64,000 nucleotides of DNA from Arachnia propionica. GTDB lineage: Bacteria > Actinomycetota > Actinomycetes > Propionibacteriales > Propionibacteriaceae. A model generated the notes under the pieces. It worked only from the letters and a program-made list of their open reading frames with translations. It had not been told where the DNA came from and made no database searches. Shown here piece by piece: positions 44,383 to 52,838 of the stretch (position 1 is its first letter; each line of letters starts with the position of its first letter). Both the position numbers and the translations under genes were made by a program. Location: the NCBI RefSeq assembly GCF_037055325.1, contig NZ_CP146373.1, positions 1,178,001 to 1,242,000 on the forward strand, in the 5' to 3' direction.

Positions 44383-45078
44383 TCAGCGCGATGATGTCCC
44401 CAGGATCGGCTCGAATCTCCTGGTACGCAGCCTGAGGACACTGAACCCCCATGCCGCCAGGGAGCACAGCACCATGGTGACGACGAAATGCCCGAGCCCG
44501 TCGGACAGGCTGTTGGCGATGGGTGTGTCGAGGGCGTAACCGGTCAACTCGCGGGTAGACCACAAAGGCATAAGCCCGGCGTAGGAGCTGTCGGGGTCGA
44601 CGAGCAGCTGAACGGCCATCAAGGCCAACAACGCAAGGGCTCCCTCGAGCTCCCTGACGATCACCAGGCTCACCACCGCACCCAGCGGCGCCCCGATGAG
44701 CACGGTCACGACCAGCAGCAGCAACACCGACCACACCCGGGGTAGGTCGTCCAGGGTGAGGGCGACGACCCCGAAGTAGATCACGGCCAGGCCCAGCCCG
44801 ACGGTGAGCACGGCCGCCAGCCGTCCGGCGAAGAGGGACGAAGGCGAGGCACCCGCTACCACCAGTCGCCTGTCCAGGTCGCGCGCAGCAATGAAGGTGA
44901 ACAGCGACAGCGTCGCCACGGCCCAGCCGATCCCGATCGACAGGAACCGGATCGCCTGCCAGTGCACATCGATGCGTACCAGGTAGAAGGCCAGCGGGAG
45001 CAGCAGGATGAACACCAGGGCCGTGATGCGCCGACTCATTTCCTGCAGACTGGTGACGAGCACGGCCCGGATCATCAC
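44383..45078 (-). CDS. ABC exporter permease
   Basis: A 231-residue membrane protein with about six helices, forming the permease of the exporter whose ATPase is encoded just upstream. Hydrophobic segments begin at ITALVFILLLPLAFYL and IRFLSIGIGWAVATLSLFTF. The GTG start overlaps the ATPase stop as GTGA; the adjacent ATG at 45075 is an alternative. The cargo is unknown; PadR-controlled two-gene exporters of this kind often handle drugs or peptides. Confidence 0.85.
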   Translation of the reverse strand: MMIRAVLVTSLQEMSRRITALVFILLLPLAFYLVRIDVHWQAIRFLSIGIGWAVATLSLFTFIAARDLDRRLVVAGASPSSLFAGRLAAVLTVGLGLAVIYFGVVALTLDDLPRVWSVLLLLVVTVLIGAPLGAVVSLVIVRELEGALALLALMAVQLLVDPDSSYAGLMPLWSTRELTGYALDTPIANSLSDGLGHFVVTMVLCSLAAWGFSVLRLRTRRFEPILGTSSR

Positions 45079-45899
45079 ACGCCCTCCCCCGGGTGAAGCT
45101 CAATGACGTGGTCGATGTCATCGAAGTCGTGCAGCATGTGCGTGATCATGAGGATCCCGGCCCCGCGGTCGCGCCAGCGCAGCAGTTGGCTGCGGAAGAT
45201 CAGGTAGGAGTCCTCGTCGAATCCCTGGTAGGGCTCATCGAGCAGGATGAGATCGGGGCAATCCAGCTCGGCCAGCACCACGTTGAGTTTCTGCCGAGTG
45301 CCACCCGACAGGCGCGAGGCCACGATGTCGCGACGCGGTCGCCAGCCGAGCAGGGACGCGAGCCTGCGTCCCGTCCCCTGGGCTTTCCGGACCCCCATGC
45401 GGGTGGCGGCCCCGAAGAGACGGAAGTGTTCGTCCGGGGTCAACAGCGGGGCAACCCCGCCTAGTTGCGGGGCGTAACCGATGCGCGGGACCCGCTGGAC
45501 CACACCTGCCGAAGGGCGAATCAGGCCGGCGCAGATCCCGAGCAGCGTGGACTTCCCGGAGCCGTTCGCACCCACCACGGCGGCAATCTCGCCAGCCCGC
45601 AGCTCCAGATCGATGCCGCGGAAAATCTCACGCCTCCCGTAACTCTTCGAAACGGATTGCAGCCGCAGCACGACCTCTCCCCCGCCACGGCTCGCGCCGA
45701 GCGCTCCGGTCTCGGCCACGTGAAGGGTCCTGACCAAGGTGGAGGCGTAGGCGACAGCAGGCCCGTACAGTTCCTGCGGATCGCGGCTCGCATCCCGGGC
45801 CTCCTCCGCCGCGTCGCGCGCCAGTCCGTCCGCCTCAGCGCGACCCAGACCGGCCTCGACGAGCTGTCCGACCAGCGTCCGTTCCCATTCCCCAGTCAT
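45075..45899 (-). CDS. ABC exporter ATP-binding protein with N-terminal helical domain
   Basis: A 274-residue ATPase. The first 65 residues are an extra helical region (GQLVEAGLGRAEADGLARDAAEEA) resembling the small HAAS-type domains seen in PadR-linked exporters. Then the ABC domain: Walker A GANGSGKSTLL, Q-loop APQLGG, signature RLSGGTRQKL, Walker B LILLDEPYQGFD and switch His in MITHMLHD. It pairs with the downstream permease. Start overlaps the padR stop (ATGA). Confidence 0.9.
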   Translation of the reverse strand: MTGEWERTLVGQLVEAGLGRAEADGLARDAAEEARDASRDPQELYGPAVAYASTLVRTLHVAETGALGASRGGGEVVLRLQSVSKSYGRREIFRGIDLELRAGEIAAVVGANGSGKSTLLGICAGLIRPSAGVVQRVPRIGYAPQLGGVAPLLTPDEHFRLFGAATRMGVRKAQGTGRRLASLLGWRPRRDIVASRLSGGTRQKLNVVLAELDCPDLILLDEPYQGFDEDSYLIFRSQLLRWRDRGAGILMITHMLHDFDDIDHVIELHPGEGV

Positions 45900-46258
45900 C
45901 GATTCGACTCCTCACCGCCGGCATCCGCCGCTGCCTCGGAGACGACCCGTTCGACGGCGTCGCGGAAGCTCCGCCATTCAGCCCGGCGCCGCGACGCCTC
46001 CTCCGCTCCGAGGGGTGTCAGTTCGTAGTACTTGCGCACTGGGCCCAGCGTGCTCGGCACCCGAGTCACTCGAACGAATCCTTGTTTCTCCAGACGCAGC
46101 AGGGCCGGATAGAGCGTCCCACCGGGAATCTCCCCGAATCCCGCCTCAGCCAGTCCCGCAGCCAGCCCGCGCCCGTACTCGCGTCCCCGGGCGAGCATGC
46201 CGAGCAGACAGAGGTCGAGGAAACCGTGGATCCACTGCTGTCGGAAGCCATCGAACAT
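45896..46258 (-). CDS. PadR family transcriptional regulator
   Basis: A 120-residue winged-helix regulator: FLDLCLLGMLARGREYG, then GGTLYPALLRLEKQGFV as the recognition helix and wing, and KYYELTPLG. It heads the exporter operon and probably represses it until a ligand binds. I chose ATG at 46258 because a near-perfect promoter (TTGACT-17-TAGGTT) ends 7 nt before it, giving a leaderless mRNA; a TTG three codons upstream would lie inside the -10 element. Confidence 0.92.
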   Translation of the reverse strand: MFDGFRQQWIHGFLDLCLLGMLARGREYGRGLAAGLAEAGFGEIPGGTLYPALLRLEKQGFVRVTRVPSTLGPVRKYYELTPLGAEEASRRRAEWRSFRDAVERVVSEAAADAGGEESNR

Positions 46259-46265
46259 GGTTGTC

Positions 46266-46294
46266 AACCTAACTAGCTACTGGTAGTAAGTCAA
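46266..46294 (-). promoter_or_regulatory. Promoter with internal palindrome for padR operon
   Basis: On the minus strand: TTGACT (46289-46294), 17-nt spacer, TAGGTT (46266-46271). The spacer contains TACTACCAGTA, an inverted repeat (TACT/AGTA) that could be the PadR operator; binding would block RNA polymerase and give autoregulation. Confidence 0.8.
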
Positions 46295-46316
46295 CCTGAC
46301 TACCGGGTTCTGCACC

Positions 46317-47495
46317 TCACTCCTCACACACCGGGGCGAACTGATCCAACCAGTTCAGCACCGTCCGCACAGCGAGGCCCAGGTTCCCGAGCTGGCAGTG
46401 ATTGCTGGCGGATTCAGCCGGAGTGAAGATTCGGGCACTCAGGGAGCGCACCCCAGTGAGGGTGGTTATCTGATCGTGAAGGTGTTCAATCGGGACATAG
46501 TGGTCTGTGGTTCCGGCCATGAGCAGCACGTCCTGGGTCAGGCGATGGCTGTAGCGGGCGGTCTGGAATCGGAGGGTGGCGCGGATGAAATCGAAAGGAT
46601 CTTCCGCTCCCATGACCAGCATCCCCTGCTGGATCCCCCAGGCAACCAAAGGATCCCTCGTAGCGATCCTGTTCATCACTGAGTTGACGGCCCGTCTGCC
46701 GATGCCCAGCGGGACCATTCGCCGGAGCAGTTCCTGCACCGGAGCAGGCGCAATCCCGGCGAGGGAGCCAAAGAGGTCGGGCAGCACGTCACAACAGATG
46801 ACCCGCGCGATCCTGGGCTCGAAAGCGGCGGCCCGCACCGCCAACCCACCACCGAGTGAGAACCCGAGGACGGTCACGTCATCGAGCCCGAAGTGATCCA
46901 GGACGGCAGCTGTCGGACGTTCCCACTCGGGGATCATCGGAGCCCGACTGGTTTCCAGCACCTCCCCCTGTCCCGGTCCGTCAAAGGCGATGACCTCGAA
47001 TCCCGCGCCACACAGGACCAGCATCAGGCGGGTGAATTCTTCCAGGTAACCATCGAATCCATTCATCAGCACGACAGTTCCCCGACTCCTCCCCTCGAGG
47101 AGGAACCGGAGGGCCGGAATGTCGACGCCGCCGAACGGAATCACGTGCCGGACCTCCGGGCCAATGCCGTACCAGGCGTTGGAGAGATCGCGGAACCGCT
47201 TCCACCAGGCATGCCGATGAGGGTCCGACGCGGGGGTCACGAACGCGGCACCCCGGTAGCACATGGCAGCTCGCAAGAGCTCCCCGTCCTCCTCCGCCCG
47301 CTCGGCCAGGGGAATGAGCCCGGCAACCAGAGACGTGAAATCACGAATGCCCGGCGCCGCTTTCCGGAGCTGGGTGAGCAGCACCGGGTCGCCGGAGAAG
47401 TGGTAGAGGCGGTTGAGCTGGAAATTGATGCTCGGCTCGGGGTGAATCTGCTCGAAGCCGAGCGGGAAGTCATTCACGGTCCAGGTGCGTTGCAC
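46317..47495 (-). CDS. Alpha/beta hydrolase with N-terminal helical domain
   Basis: A 392-residue hydrolase. The N-terminal 130 residues are helical; the alpha/beta core has the nucleophile elbow LGFSLGGGLAV (Ser near residue 212), an acid in MAGTTDHYVP and a His in ASNHCQLGNLG near the C-terminus. The layout resembles the FrsA/dihydropseudooxynicotine hydrolase group. The substrate is unknown. GTG at 47495 is chosen for the RBS AGAAGGGAG; a longer in-frame extension would run into the divergent tetR gene. The divergent TetR regulator probably controls it. Confidence 0.85.
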   Translation of the reverse strand: MQRTWTVNDFPLGFEQIHPEPSINFQLNRLYHFSGDPVLLTQLRKAAPGIRDFTSLVAGLIPLAERAEEDGELLRAAMCYRGAAFVTPASDPHRHAWWKRFRDLSNAWYGIGPEVRHVIPFGGVDIPALRFLLEGRSRGTVVLMNGFDGYLEEFTRLMLVLCGAGFEVIAFDGPGQGEVLETSRAPMIPEWERPTAAVLDHFGLDDVTVLGFSLGGGLAVRAAAFEPRIARVICCDVLPDLFGSLAGIAPAPVQELLRRMVPLGIGRRAVNSVMNRIATRDPLVAWGIQQGMLVMGAEDPFDFIRATLRFQTARYSHRLTQDVLLMAGTTDHYVPIEHLHDQITTLTGVRSLSARIFTPAESASNHCQLGNLGLAVRTVLNWLDQFAPVCEE

Positions 47496-47604
47496 GAGCC
47501 GCTCCCTTCTCAAACAAAAACGATTATTTTTATTTAAGGGTATGCGGGTGCGCGTCGTGCCACAAACACGACCCCGATCATGGGTCCTGTGACAAGGTGG
47601 AGAC
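47496..47604. promoter_or_regulatory. Divergent control region between hydrolase and tetR
   Basis: It contains an AT-rich block (47511-47537), unusual in this GC-rich DNA and likely to hold -10 elements, and an inverted repeat TCGTG-N7-CACGA (47555-47571) that could be the TetR operator. Confidence 0.4.
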
Positions 47605-48231
47605 ATGCCTCGTGTAACCCAGGCCTTCCGCGACCGGCAGCGAGCACGCATCTGCGTTGCGGCAGCCCGCTGCTTCGCCCGCATCGGTTTCCACGCCACA
47701 TCAATGGATGACGTCATCGGCGAGACCGGCATGTCCTCCGCGACGGTGTACCGCCACTTCCCCGGCGGCAAGCAGGAGATCATCCACGAGGTGCGCGCCC
47801 TGAGGATCGGGCGGCTGGTGGAACACCTTGACCGACTGACCGAGACCACGCCCATCCCGGGAGTGGCCGAGGCGTTCACCTCGGTCCTGGGAATCCTGCA
47901 CGACAGCGAGACCGGCACTGACTTCCACACCACCGCGAGGATCGCCGTGAACGCCTGGTCAGAGATGCCGCGCGACCCCGAGTTCCGCGAAGAGATACGG
48001 AACCTCTACCTCACCATCAGGACCCACCTGCTGGCCCTGGCAACCCGCTGGTCACGGGAGGGAATCGTCAGCTGCCCCCCAGATATAACCGCCGAGATCT
48101 TCCTGCGCATGACGCTAGGATTGCTCGCGGAGGAGGCCATCTTCGGCAGCGTCGACACCTCGGGAGCCGGAGACAGGCTGCAGCACGTGCTGAAGCTGCT
48201 TCCCCCCGAGAGCCCCGCCCCACCGCGATGA
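47605..48231 (+). CDS. TetR/AcrR family transcriptional regulator
   Basis: A 208-residue regulator. Residues 10-60 form the TetR helix-turn-helix (ICVAAARCFARIGFHATSMDDV, then GMSSATVYRHFPGGKQE), and the rest is a helical ligand-binding domain. GGTGGAG precedes the ATG. It is divergent from the alpha/beta hydrolase gene and most likely represses that gene and itself. The stop overlaps a small ORF (ATGA). Confidence 0.93.
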   Translation: MPRVTQAFRDRQRARICVAAARCFARIGFHATSMDDVIGETGMSSATVYRHFPGGKQEIIHEVRALRIGRLVEHLDRLTETTPIPGVAEAFTSVLGILHDSETGTDFHTTARIAVNAWSEMPRDPEFREEIRNLYLTIRTHLLALATRWSREGIVSCPPDITAEIFLRMTLGLLAEEAIFGSVDTSGAGDRLQHVLKLLPPESPAPPR

Positions 48232-48377
48232 AACGATCTCGTGCGACGTTATCGGCCAGATGCGCCTTGCATTGGGTCGACAAGGGCTGCCCAGAGGAGG
48301 ACCGGTGGGCCCTCATCGACGCCGCTCTCAGTGCGCTGGGGGAGATCTCGGTGACCGAGCCGCGGTCCCGGTCCTAG
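48228..48377 (+). CDS. Possible 49-residue small protein coupled to tetR
   Basis: A short reading frame whose ATG overlaps the tetR stop (ATGA), the same coupling seen throughout the window. It has a basic N-terminus and an acidic helical part (CPEEDRWALIDAALSALGEI). It also overlaps the 3' end of the convergent hutH-like gene by 4 bases. It could be a real small protein or the relic of a larger gene; I do not recognise it. Confidence 0.35.
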   Translation: MKRSRATLSARCALHWVDKGCPEEDRWALIDAALSALGEISVTEPRSRS

Positions 48378-50023
48378 TCCTCCAGCAGGTCGTGGACCAC
48401 GACCGAGAACTCTCCCCTGCCGATCGCCTCCGTCAGCGCGTCAACCTCCGGGGTCAGGACCCGGTCCTCGCCCAGCGGCGTGATCCGCGCCCGGAGCTGC
48501 TCGTGAATACGCGCCGATCCCGTCCCCAGCGGCAGTCCTCGCATTCGTTCCTCCAGCAGGTGGATGCCCTGCCCACTGATGACGAACAGGACCGCCAGGA
48601 GCTGATCGAAACGACGGCTGTTGGCCCGCAGACCGTTGACTGCGGCCATCGCCATGGTGTGGAAGTCCTCCTGGCCGCCCTTGAGGGGGAAGGACAGGGC
48701 ACCGACGGGGTTCGCGAGCAGCTGGATCTCGGGGATCAGCGCAGCTGCGCTGGTGTGCAGCAGGAGCATGCCGGAATTGATCCCGGGTTCTCCTCCGCTC
48801 AGTCCGGCGGGAAGTCCGTGGCTCCAGCCGTCGTGCAGCAGCCGGGCCGCCAGGTCCTTGGTGAGCACCGCCAGCCGAGCCAGGCAGCTGTTCACCGACT
48901 GCGCCGCGTGCCCCAGAATCGTCGCATCCCAGTTGCCACCGGAGAGGAACTCGCGGCTCTCGCCCGTGTAGTCCGGGATCAGCAGCGGGTTGCAGGTCGA
49001 CGAGTTCGCCTCGCGGGTGACGTCCTCCCTGGCCCGTTCCAGTTCGCGCAGGATGATGCCGATCTGGTGCGGCACCGACCGGATCGAGGTTGAATCCTGG
49101 ATGCGCGGGGCAGTCTCTCCCGCACGGCGCCGGCCCTCGTTCGTCGTCCACTGGCTGTCGCCGATGAGTCGCAGGATCAGGTCGTTGGCCTGCATCTCCC
49201 AGGGCATGTGACGTTCGGCGTGGATCCGCGGGTCAAAGGCGTTTCGTTCCACCCGCGCCGCCTCGCAGAACAACGCGAACGCACCCAGGAAGGTCTCGAC
49301 CTGCCGGTAGACCTCCTCGACGGCCAACGCCAGGTGGGCCGTCAGCACTGCCGACCCCGAGATCAACGCGATCGCCTCCCCCGGGGCCAGCTGGAACTCG
49401 ACGTCTCGCCCCATGGCCGCCCACGCCTGCGGCGCGCACCGTTCCTCGCCGTCGTCGCCGCGCACCCTTCCCGCGACGTCCCCGGTCAGCGCCAGCCCGG
49501 CGGCCGCCATGGGTTGGAGGTCACCGGTGCCCATCGAACCGGTTCCGGGTATCACCGGGATGAGCCCCAGGTTGACGGCGTCGTTCATTCGCTCGACCAG
49601 TTCGGGACGGGCCCCGGAAGTGCCCCTGGCGAGGCAGTTCGCACGGATGATCAGGGCCAGTCGCGACACCCGGCGCGGCAACACCTCACCCAGGCCGGTG
49701 CTGTGCGAACGCAGCACGTTGACCTGGAACCGGAGTTGCTCCTCGGGTTCCAGCCGCCGGTCCTTGAACGGCCCGAGCGCCTGGTTCCAGCCGTAGACCC
49801 TCTTCCCGGGGTCCGATTCCAGGATCTCTAATCCCGCCGCCCGGGCGCTCCGCATATGGCCGCGGGAGACAGGGTCCAGCGCGACCTCCACGCGTTCGGC
49901 CTTCAGAGCCGCGGCCAGGTCACACCATGTCAGGGAGGCGCCGTTGAGGGTCAGTCGGAGCGGTTCGTTCCTAGTCCGGAACCGTTCCTCGGAGTTCTCA
50001 CGCCTGTGCACGGATTCCGCCAT
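48374..50023 (-). CDS. HutH-fold aromatic amino acid lyase-like protein lacking the MIO triad
   Basis: A 549-residue protein that aligns along its length with histidine/phenylalanine ammonia-lyases. Matching blocks include LRSHSTGLGEVLP, IIRANCLARGTSGARPELVERM, LAPGEAIALISGS, EANSSTCNPLL and FLSGGNW. The MIO-forming region, normally GSxGASGDLAPL, reads GSMGTGDLQPM here: Ala-Ser-Gly is gone and the loop is one residue shorter. The catalytic Tyr of QDxYSxRC is also replaced (QDSTSIRS), and YGWNQALG stands where YGVNTGFG is usual. It is therefore not a standard HutH. It is the last gene of the Liv-UroD-HutU-DUF917 operon and overlaps the DUF917 gene by 26 bp. It may be a lyase that needs no MIO, or a non-catalytic relative. 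Confidence 0.85.
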   Translation of the reverse strand: MAESVHRRENSEERFRTRNEPLRLTLNGASLTWCDLAAALKAERVEVALDPVSRGHMRSARAAGLEILESDPGKRVYGWNQALGPFKDRRLEPEEQLRFQVNVLRSHSTGLGEVLPRRVSRLALIIRANCLARGTSGARPELVERMNDAVNLGLIPVIPGTGSMGTGDLQPMAAAGLALTGDVAGRVRGDDGEERCAPQAWAAMGRDVEFQLAPGEAIALISGSAVLTAHLALAVEEVYRQVETFLGAFALFCEAARVERNAFDPRIHAERHMPWEMQANDLILRLIGDSQWTTNEGRRRAGETAPRIQDSTSIRSVPHQIGIILRELERAREDVTREANSSTCNPLLIPDYTGESREFLSGGNWDATILGHAAQSVNSCLARLAVLTKDLAARLLHDGWSHGLPAGLSGGEPGINSGMLLLHTSAAALIPEIQLLANPVGALSFPLKGGQEDFHTMAMAAVNGLRANSRRFDQLLAVLFVISGQGIHLLEERMRGLPLGTGSARIHEQLRARITPLGEDRVLTPEVDALTEAIGRGEFSVVVHDLLED

Positions 50024-51119
50024 CCGGGGTTTCCCGGCGTTCCGGAAGATATTTCAGAAACTCGATGCCCATGATCTCCTCACACTCCCCAACGGCGACA
50101 CGGTCCACCGCCGACGATGACAGCGGCAGTTTCGTGGCATCCACCTTCACCAGGACCACATCACGCCCCTCGGTGGCGTCCTTCACGGCCAGCGGCAGCC
50201 CGTTGTCCTTCCGGAGGATGAAGATGGTGTCCGGGTAGGTGGCCACACGCCCGGAGGGGCCGTCGATGGCCATGTACTCGTTGAGGTAAGGGACGGTGTG
50301 TTCGCCGATCCGGAAGGTGCCGTGATCCCAGCCTCCTCTGGTGACCAGGTCGACCTCGTGGGTGAGTGGTCCTTCGTCGACGATCTCGCCGCCGAGGAGA
50401 TCCACCACCGTTCCGGTGACGCGTTTCCCGGCGCGGGATCTGCCCGCCCCGGCCTCCTCCATGGCTCTGCCCAGGTCGAGGGCCAGGGAGATCACGCCCA
50501 GCGCGGCGTGTTCCTTCACCCAGCTCAGTTCAACGGGATTGCGGGCCGAAGCGATGAATCCTCCGGAGCGCACCGAGATGTCTCGCAGCACGTCGTCGCA
50601 GGTGTCGACGCGACCGATGTTGATGCTCAGGAGGTGCCCGTGGCGGGCCCGGTTGCCGCCCGAGACCACCTGGATGGTTTCGTATCCCTCTCGGGTGGTG
50701 AGCCCGAGGGACCCGAGTTTCCCGGTGGGGTGGGCACGCACATCGCCAGCCGCGTCCAGGACCTTCACGCCGAGCGCCGACGACTGGATCCAGCCGTTGA
50801 GGGTGGTGGAGTAGCCGTTCTGCCCGGTGATGACGGCGGCGATGGGGTGAGGGGACAGTTCGATCAGTTTCCGCAGCGCGTCGACGTAGTCGATGGGCCG
50901 GATCTCCCAGTCGGGGGCGGCCGGGGCGCCGATCGCGGTGACGGTTGCCACCCAGGAGTCCTCCGGCAGCTCGTCGACGCCGGCCAGCACGGGACGGTTG
51001 AGGGTGGTGGCCATCCGTCCCATCAGTTCGCCGTGGTCCTGCCAGCCCCCGCCGCCGCAGGCGAAGACCCCCCCGCCGAGAACGGCCCAGCGGGCATCGT
51101 CCATGGTCAGTTCACGCAT
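49998..51119 (-). CDS. DUF917 family protein
   Basis: A 373-residue protein of the DUF917 family. The N-terminal glycine-rich VLGGGVFACGGGGW and the block VISGGNRARHGHLLSINIGRVD are typical, as I recall the family. DUF917 proteins often sit beside hydantoinase/oxoprolinase genes and have no firmly known chemistry. Here it lies between urocanate hydratase-like and HutH-like genes, which suggests action on a ring-containing or imidazolone-like intermediate. This is inference. It begins 27 nt after the hutU stop. Confidence 0.85.
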   Translation of the reverse strand: MRELTMDDARWAVLGGGVFACGGGGWQDHGELMGRMATTLNRPVLAGVDELPEDSWVATVTAIGAPAAPDWEIRPIDYVDALRKLIELSPHPIAAVITGQNGYSTTLNGWIQSSALGVKVLDAAGDVRAHPTGKLGSLGLTTREGYETIQVVSGGNRARHGHLLSINIGRVDTCDDVLRDISVRSGGFIASARNPVELSWVKEHAALGVISLALDLGRAMEEAGAGRSRAGKRVTGTVVDLLGGEIVDEGPLTHEVDLVTRGGWDHGTFRIGEHTVPYLNEYMAIDGPSGRVATYPDTIFILRKDNGLPLAVKDATEGRDVVLVKVDATKLPLSSSAVDRVAVGECEEIMGIEFLKYLPERRETPDGGIRAQA

Positions 51120-51146
51120 GTCAGTTTCCTTCCGGATCGGTCCGGG

Positions 51147-52823
51147 TCAGTTTCGGATCAGGTTGAGGGGTGCGCCGTGCGCGCCGGGTTCGTGGGATCG
51201 TTGCACCGCGTCGAGGGCGTCCTCGTAGCCCGCGGTGGCGTGGCGGACGACCCCGAGTCCGGAGTCGAGGTCGAGGGCCTGGCGAATCCTGGTGGCCGCT
51301 GCCCCGGTGCCGTCGGCGACGACGGTGACCCCCGCCGACTGCATCCATCCGGAGTAGCCGCCGCCCCCGGAGTGCACCGCCACCAGGTCGGCCCCGCCGC
51401 TGGCCAGCAGCATGGCGTCGAGGATGGGCCAGTCCGTCACGCCGTCGGAGTCGTCGCGCATGCCCTCGGTGCCGATCCTGGGGTGGGTCATACCGGCCGC
51501 ATCCAGGTGGTCGCGGCTGAAGGCGACCGGTGCGCTGATCCTCCCGTCGGTGACGGCCTCGTTGACCGCGAGGGCCAGTGCCGAGCGTTCCCCGTATCCG
51601 AGCCAGCAGGACCGGGCGGGCAGGCCCTGGGCGGGGATGTGGCGGCGCGCCAGGTCGATCCACCGGGCGATCTCGGGGCGTTCGGGGAACATCGTCGCCG
51701 CCAGATCGTCGACCACCGCGAGGTCGTTGTCGTCGCCGGAGAGAATCATCCACCGGAAGGGGCCGATGCCGCGGCTGAACAGCGGTCGCAGGTAGCCCTC
51801 CATGAAACCGGGGATCTCCGCGAAAACCCGCTGTTTCTCGGCCTCGCTGAGGATGTGGGAGGCCTGCACCCTGAGGTTGTTGCCGTTCTCAAACACCACC
51901 GATCCGCGCTGCCTCAGGGCAAGCATGGCCCGCACCTGGGTGGCCATGGAGACGCGGGCATCGCGTTCCACCCGTTCCGGGTCGGTTGCACGGGCCTCGG
52001 CCCACGACTCGAGGGTGTACCCGGAGGGCAGATAGCCGTAGCGGGCATCGTGGGCAGCGGTTTGGTCGGTCACGATGTCGGGACGTGCACCGCTGGCTGC
52101 CACGGCGGGGAACACGTCGGCGGCGTTGCCCAGCAGCCCGACGGCGACGGGACGCCGTTCGGCAGTCGCCGCGGAAATCGTCGCGAGGGCGTCGTCGAGG
52201 TCGTCGAGCACCAGGTCGATGCCGCCGGCGGCCTCAAGTTTCGCGAGTTTCGCGGGATCGGCCTCCACCACCAGGGTGGACAGCTCCAGCATCCGCGCCG
52301 AGATAGGCTGGGAGGACCCCATGCCGCCGAGCCCCGCGGTGAGAACCCAGCGGCGCGGGGCGCTAGGCTCCCGAAAGTGTTTTTCCAGGGCGGCGCGCAG
52401 CAGCTCGTAGGTGCCTCCCAGCACACCCTGCCTGCCGATGTACTGCCAAGCCGCAGCCGTCAGCCCGCCCCAGATCGTCTTGTGTTCCGCCAGTCGGGAG
52501 TAGAACCTCTCCTCGGTGGCCCAGTTCCCCACGGTGTTGTTCACCGCCGAGACCACCATCGGGGCGGCGGCGTGGGTGTTCAGCACCGCCACGGGTCTTC
52601 CGGTCTGAAGCACCAGGGTCTGGTCCTCCTCAAGGTGTTGCAGGGAATCGACGATCCGCTGGTAGGCGTCCCAGTCCTTGACGGCCTTCCCGATGGACGC
52701 GTAGACCACCAGCTCTTCGGGTCTCTCCCCCACCTCGAGAACGTTCTCCAGCAGCCGGAGCAGCGCCTCGGCCCGCCAGTTCCGACAGCGCAGCTCGGTT
52801 CCCCTGCGGGCCGTGACGGTCAT
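51147..52823 (-). CDS. hutU: Urocanate hydratase-like protein, divergent at the active site
   Basis: A 558-residue urocanase-family enzyme. Conserved parts: the N-terminal NWRAEALLRLLENVL, EELVVYASIGKAVKDW, NAD-binding TAGLGGMGSSQP, LLGNAADVFP, VTDQTAAHDARYGYLP, and the catalytic-Cys block SCWLGYGER (Cys near residue 404) followed by FSRDHLDAAG and DSDGVTDWPILDA. The strongly conserved HHGGGVGMG loop of canonical HutU is changed to HSGGGGYSG, and the early ETGYLD block is lost. It probably hydrates a urocanate analogue using bound NAD+. No HutI, HutG or HutF gene is near. Its operon partners are UroD, DUF917 and a HutH-like protein. Confidence 0.9.
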   Translation of the reverse strand: MTVTARRGTELRCRNWRAEALLRLLENVLEVGERPEELVVYASIGKAVKDWDAYQRIVDSLQHLEEDQTLVLQTGRPVAVLNTHAAAPMVVSAVNNTVGNWATEERFYSRLAEHKTIWGGLTAAAWQYIGRQGVLGGTYELLRAALEKHFREPSAPRRWVLTAGLGGMGSSQPISARMLELSTLVVEADPAKLAKLEAAGGIDLVLDDLDDALATISAATAERRPVAVGLLGNAADVFPAVAASGARPDIVTDQTAAHDARYGYLPSGYTLESWAEARATDPERVERDARVSMATQVRAMLALRQRGSVVFENGNNLRVQASHILSEAEKQRVFAEIPGFMEGYLRPLFSRGIGPFRWMILSGDDNDLAVVDDLAATMFPERPEIARWIDLARRHIPAQGLPARSCWLGYGERSALALAVNEAVTDGRISAPVAFSRDHLDAAGMTHPRIGTEGMRDDSDGVTDWPILDAMLLASGGADLVAVHSGGGGYSGWMQSAGVTVVADGTGAAATRIRQALDLDSGLGVVRHATAGYEDALDAVQRSHEPGAHGAPLNLIRN

Positions 52824-52838
52824 TGCTGTTCCTTTCGT

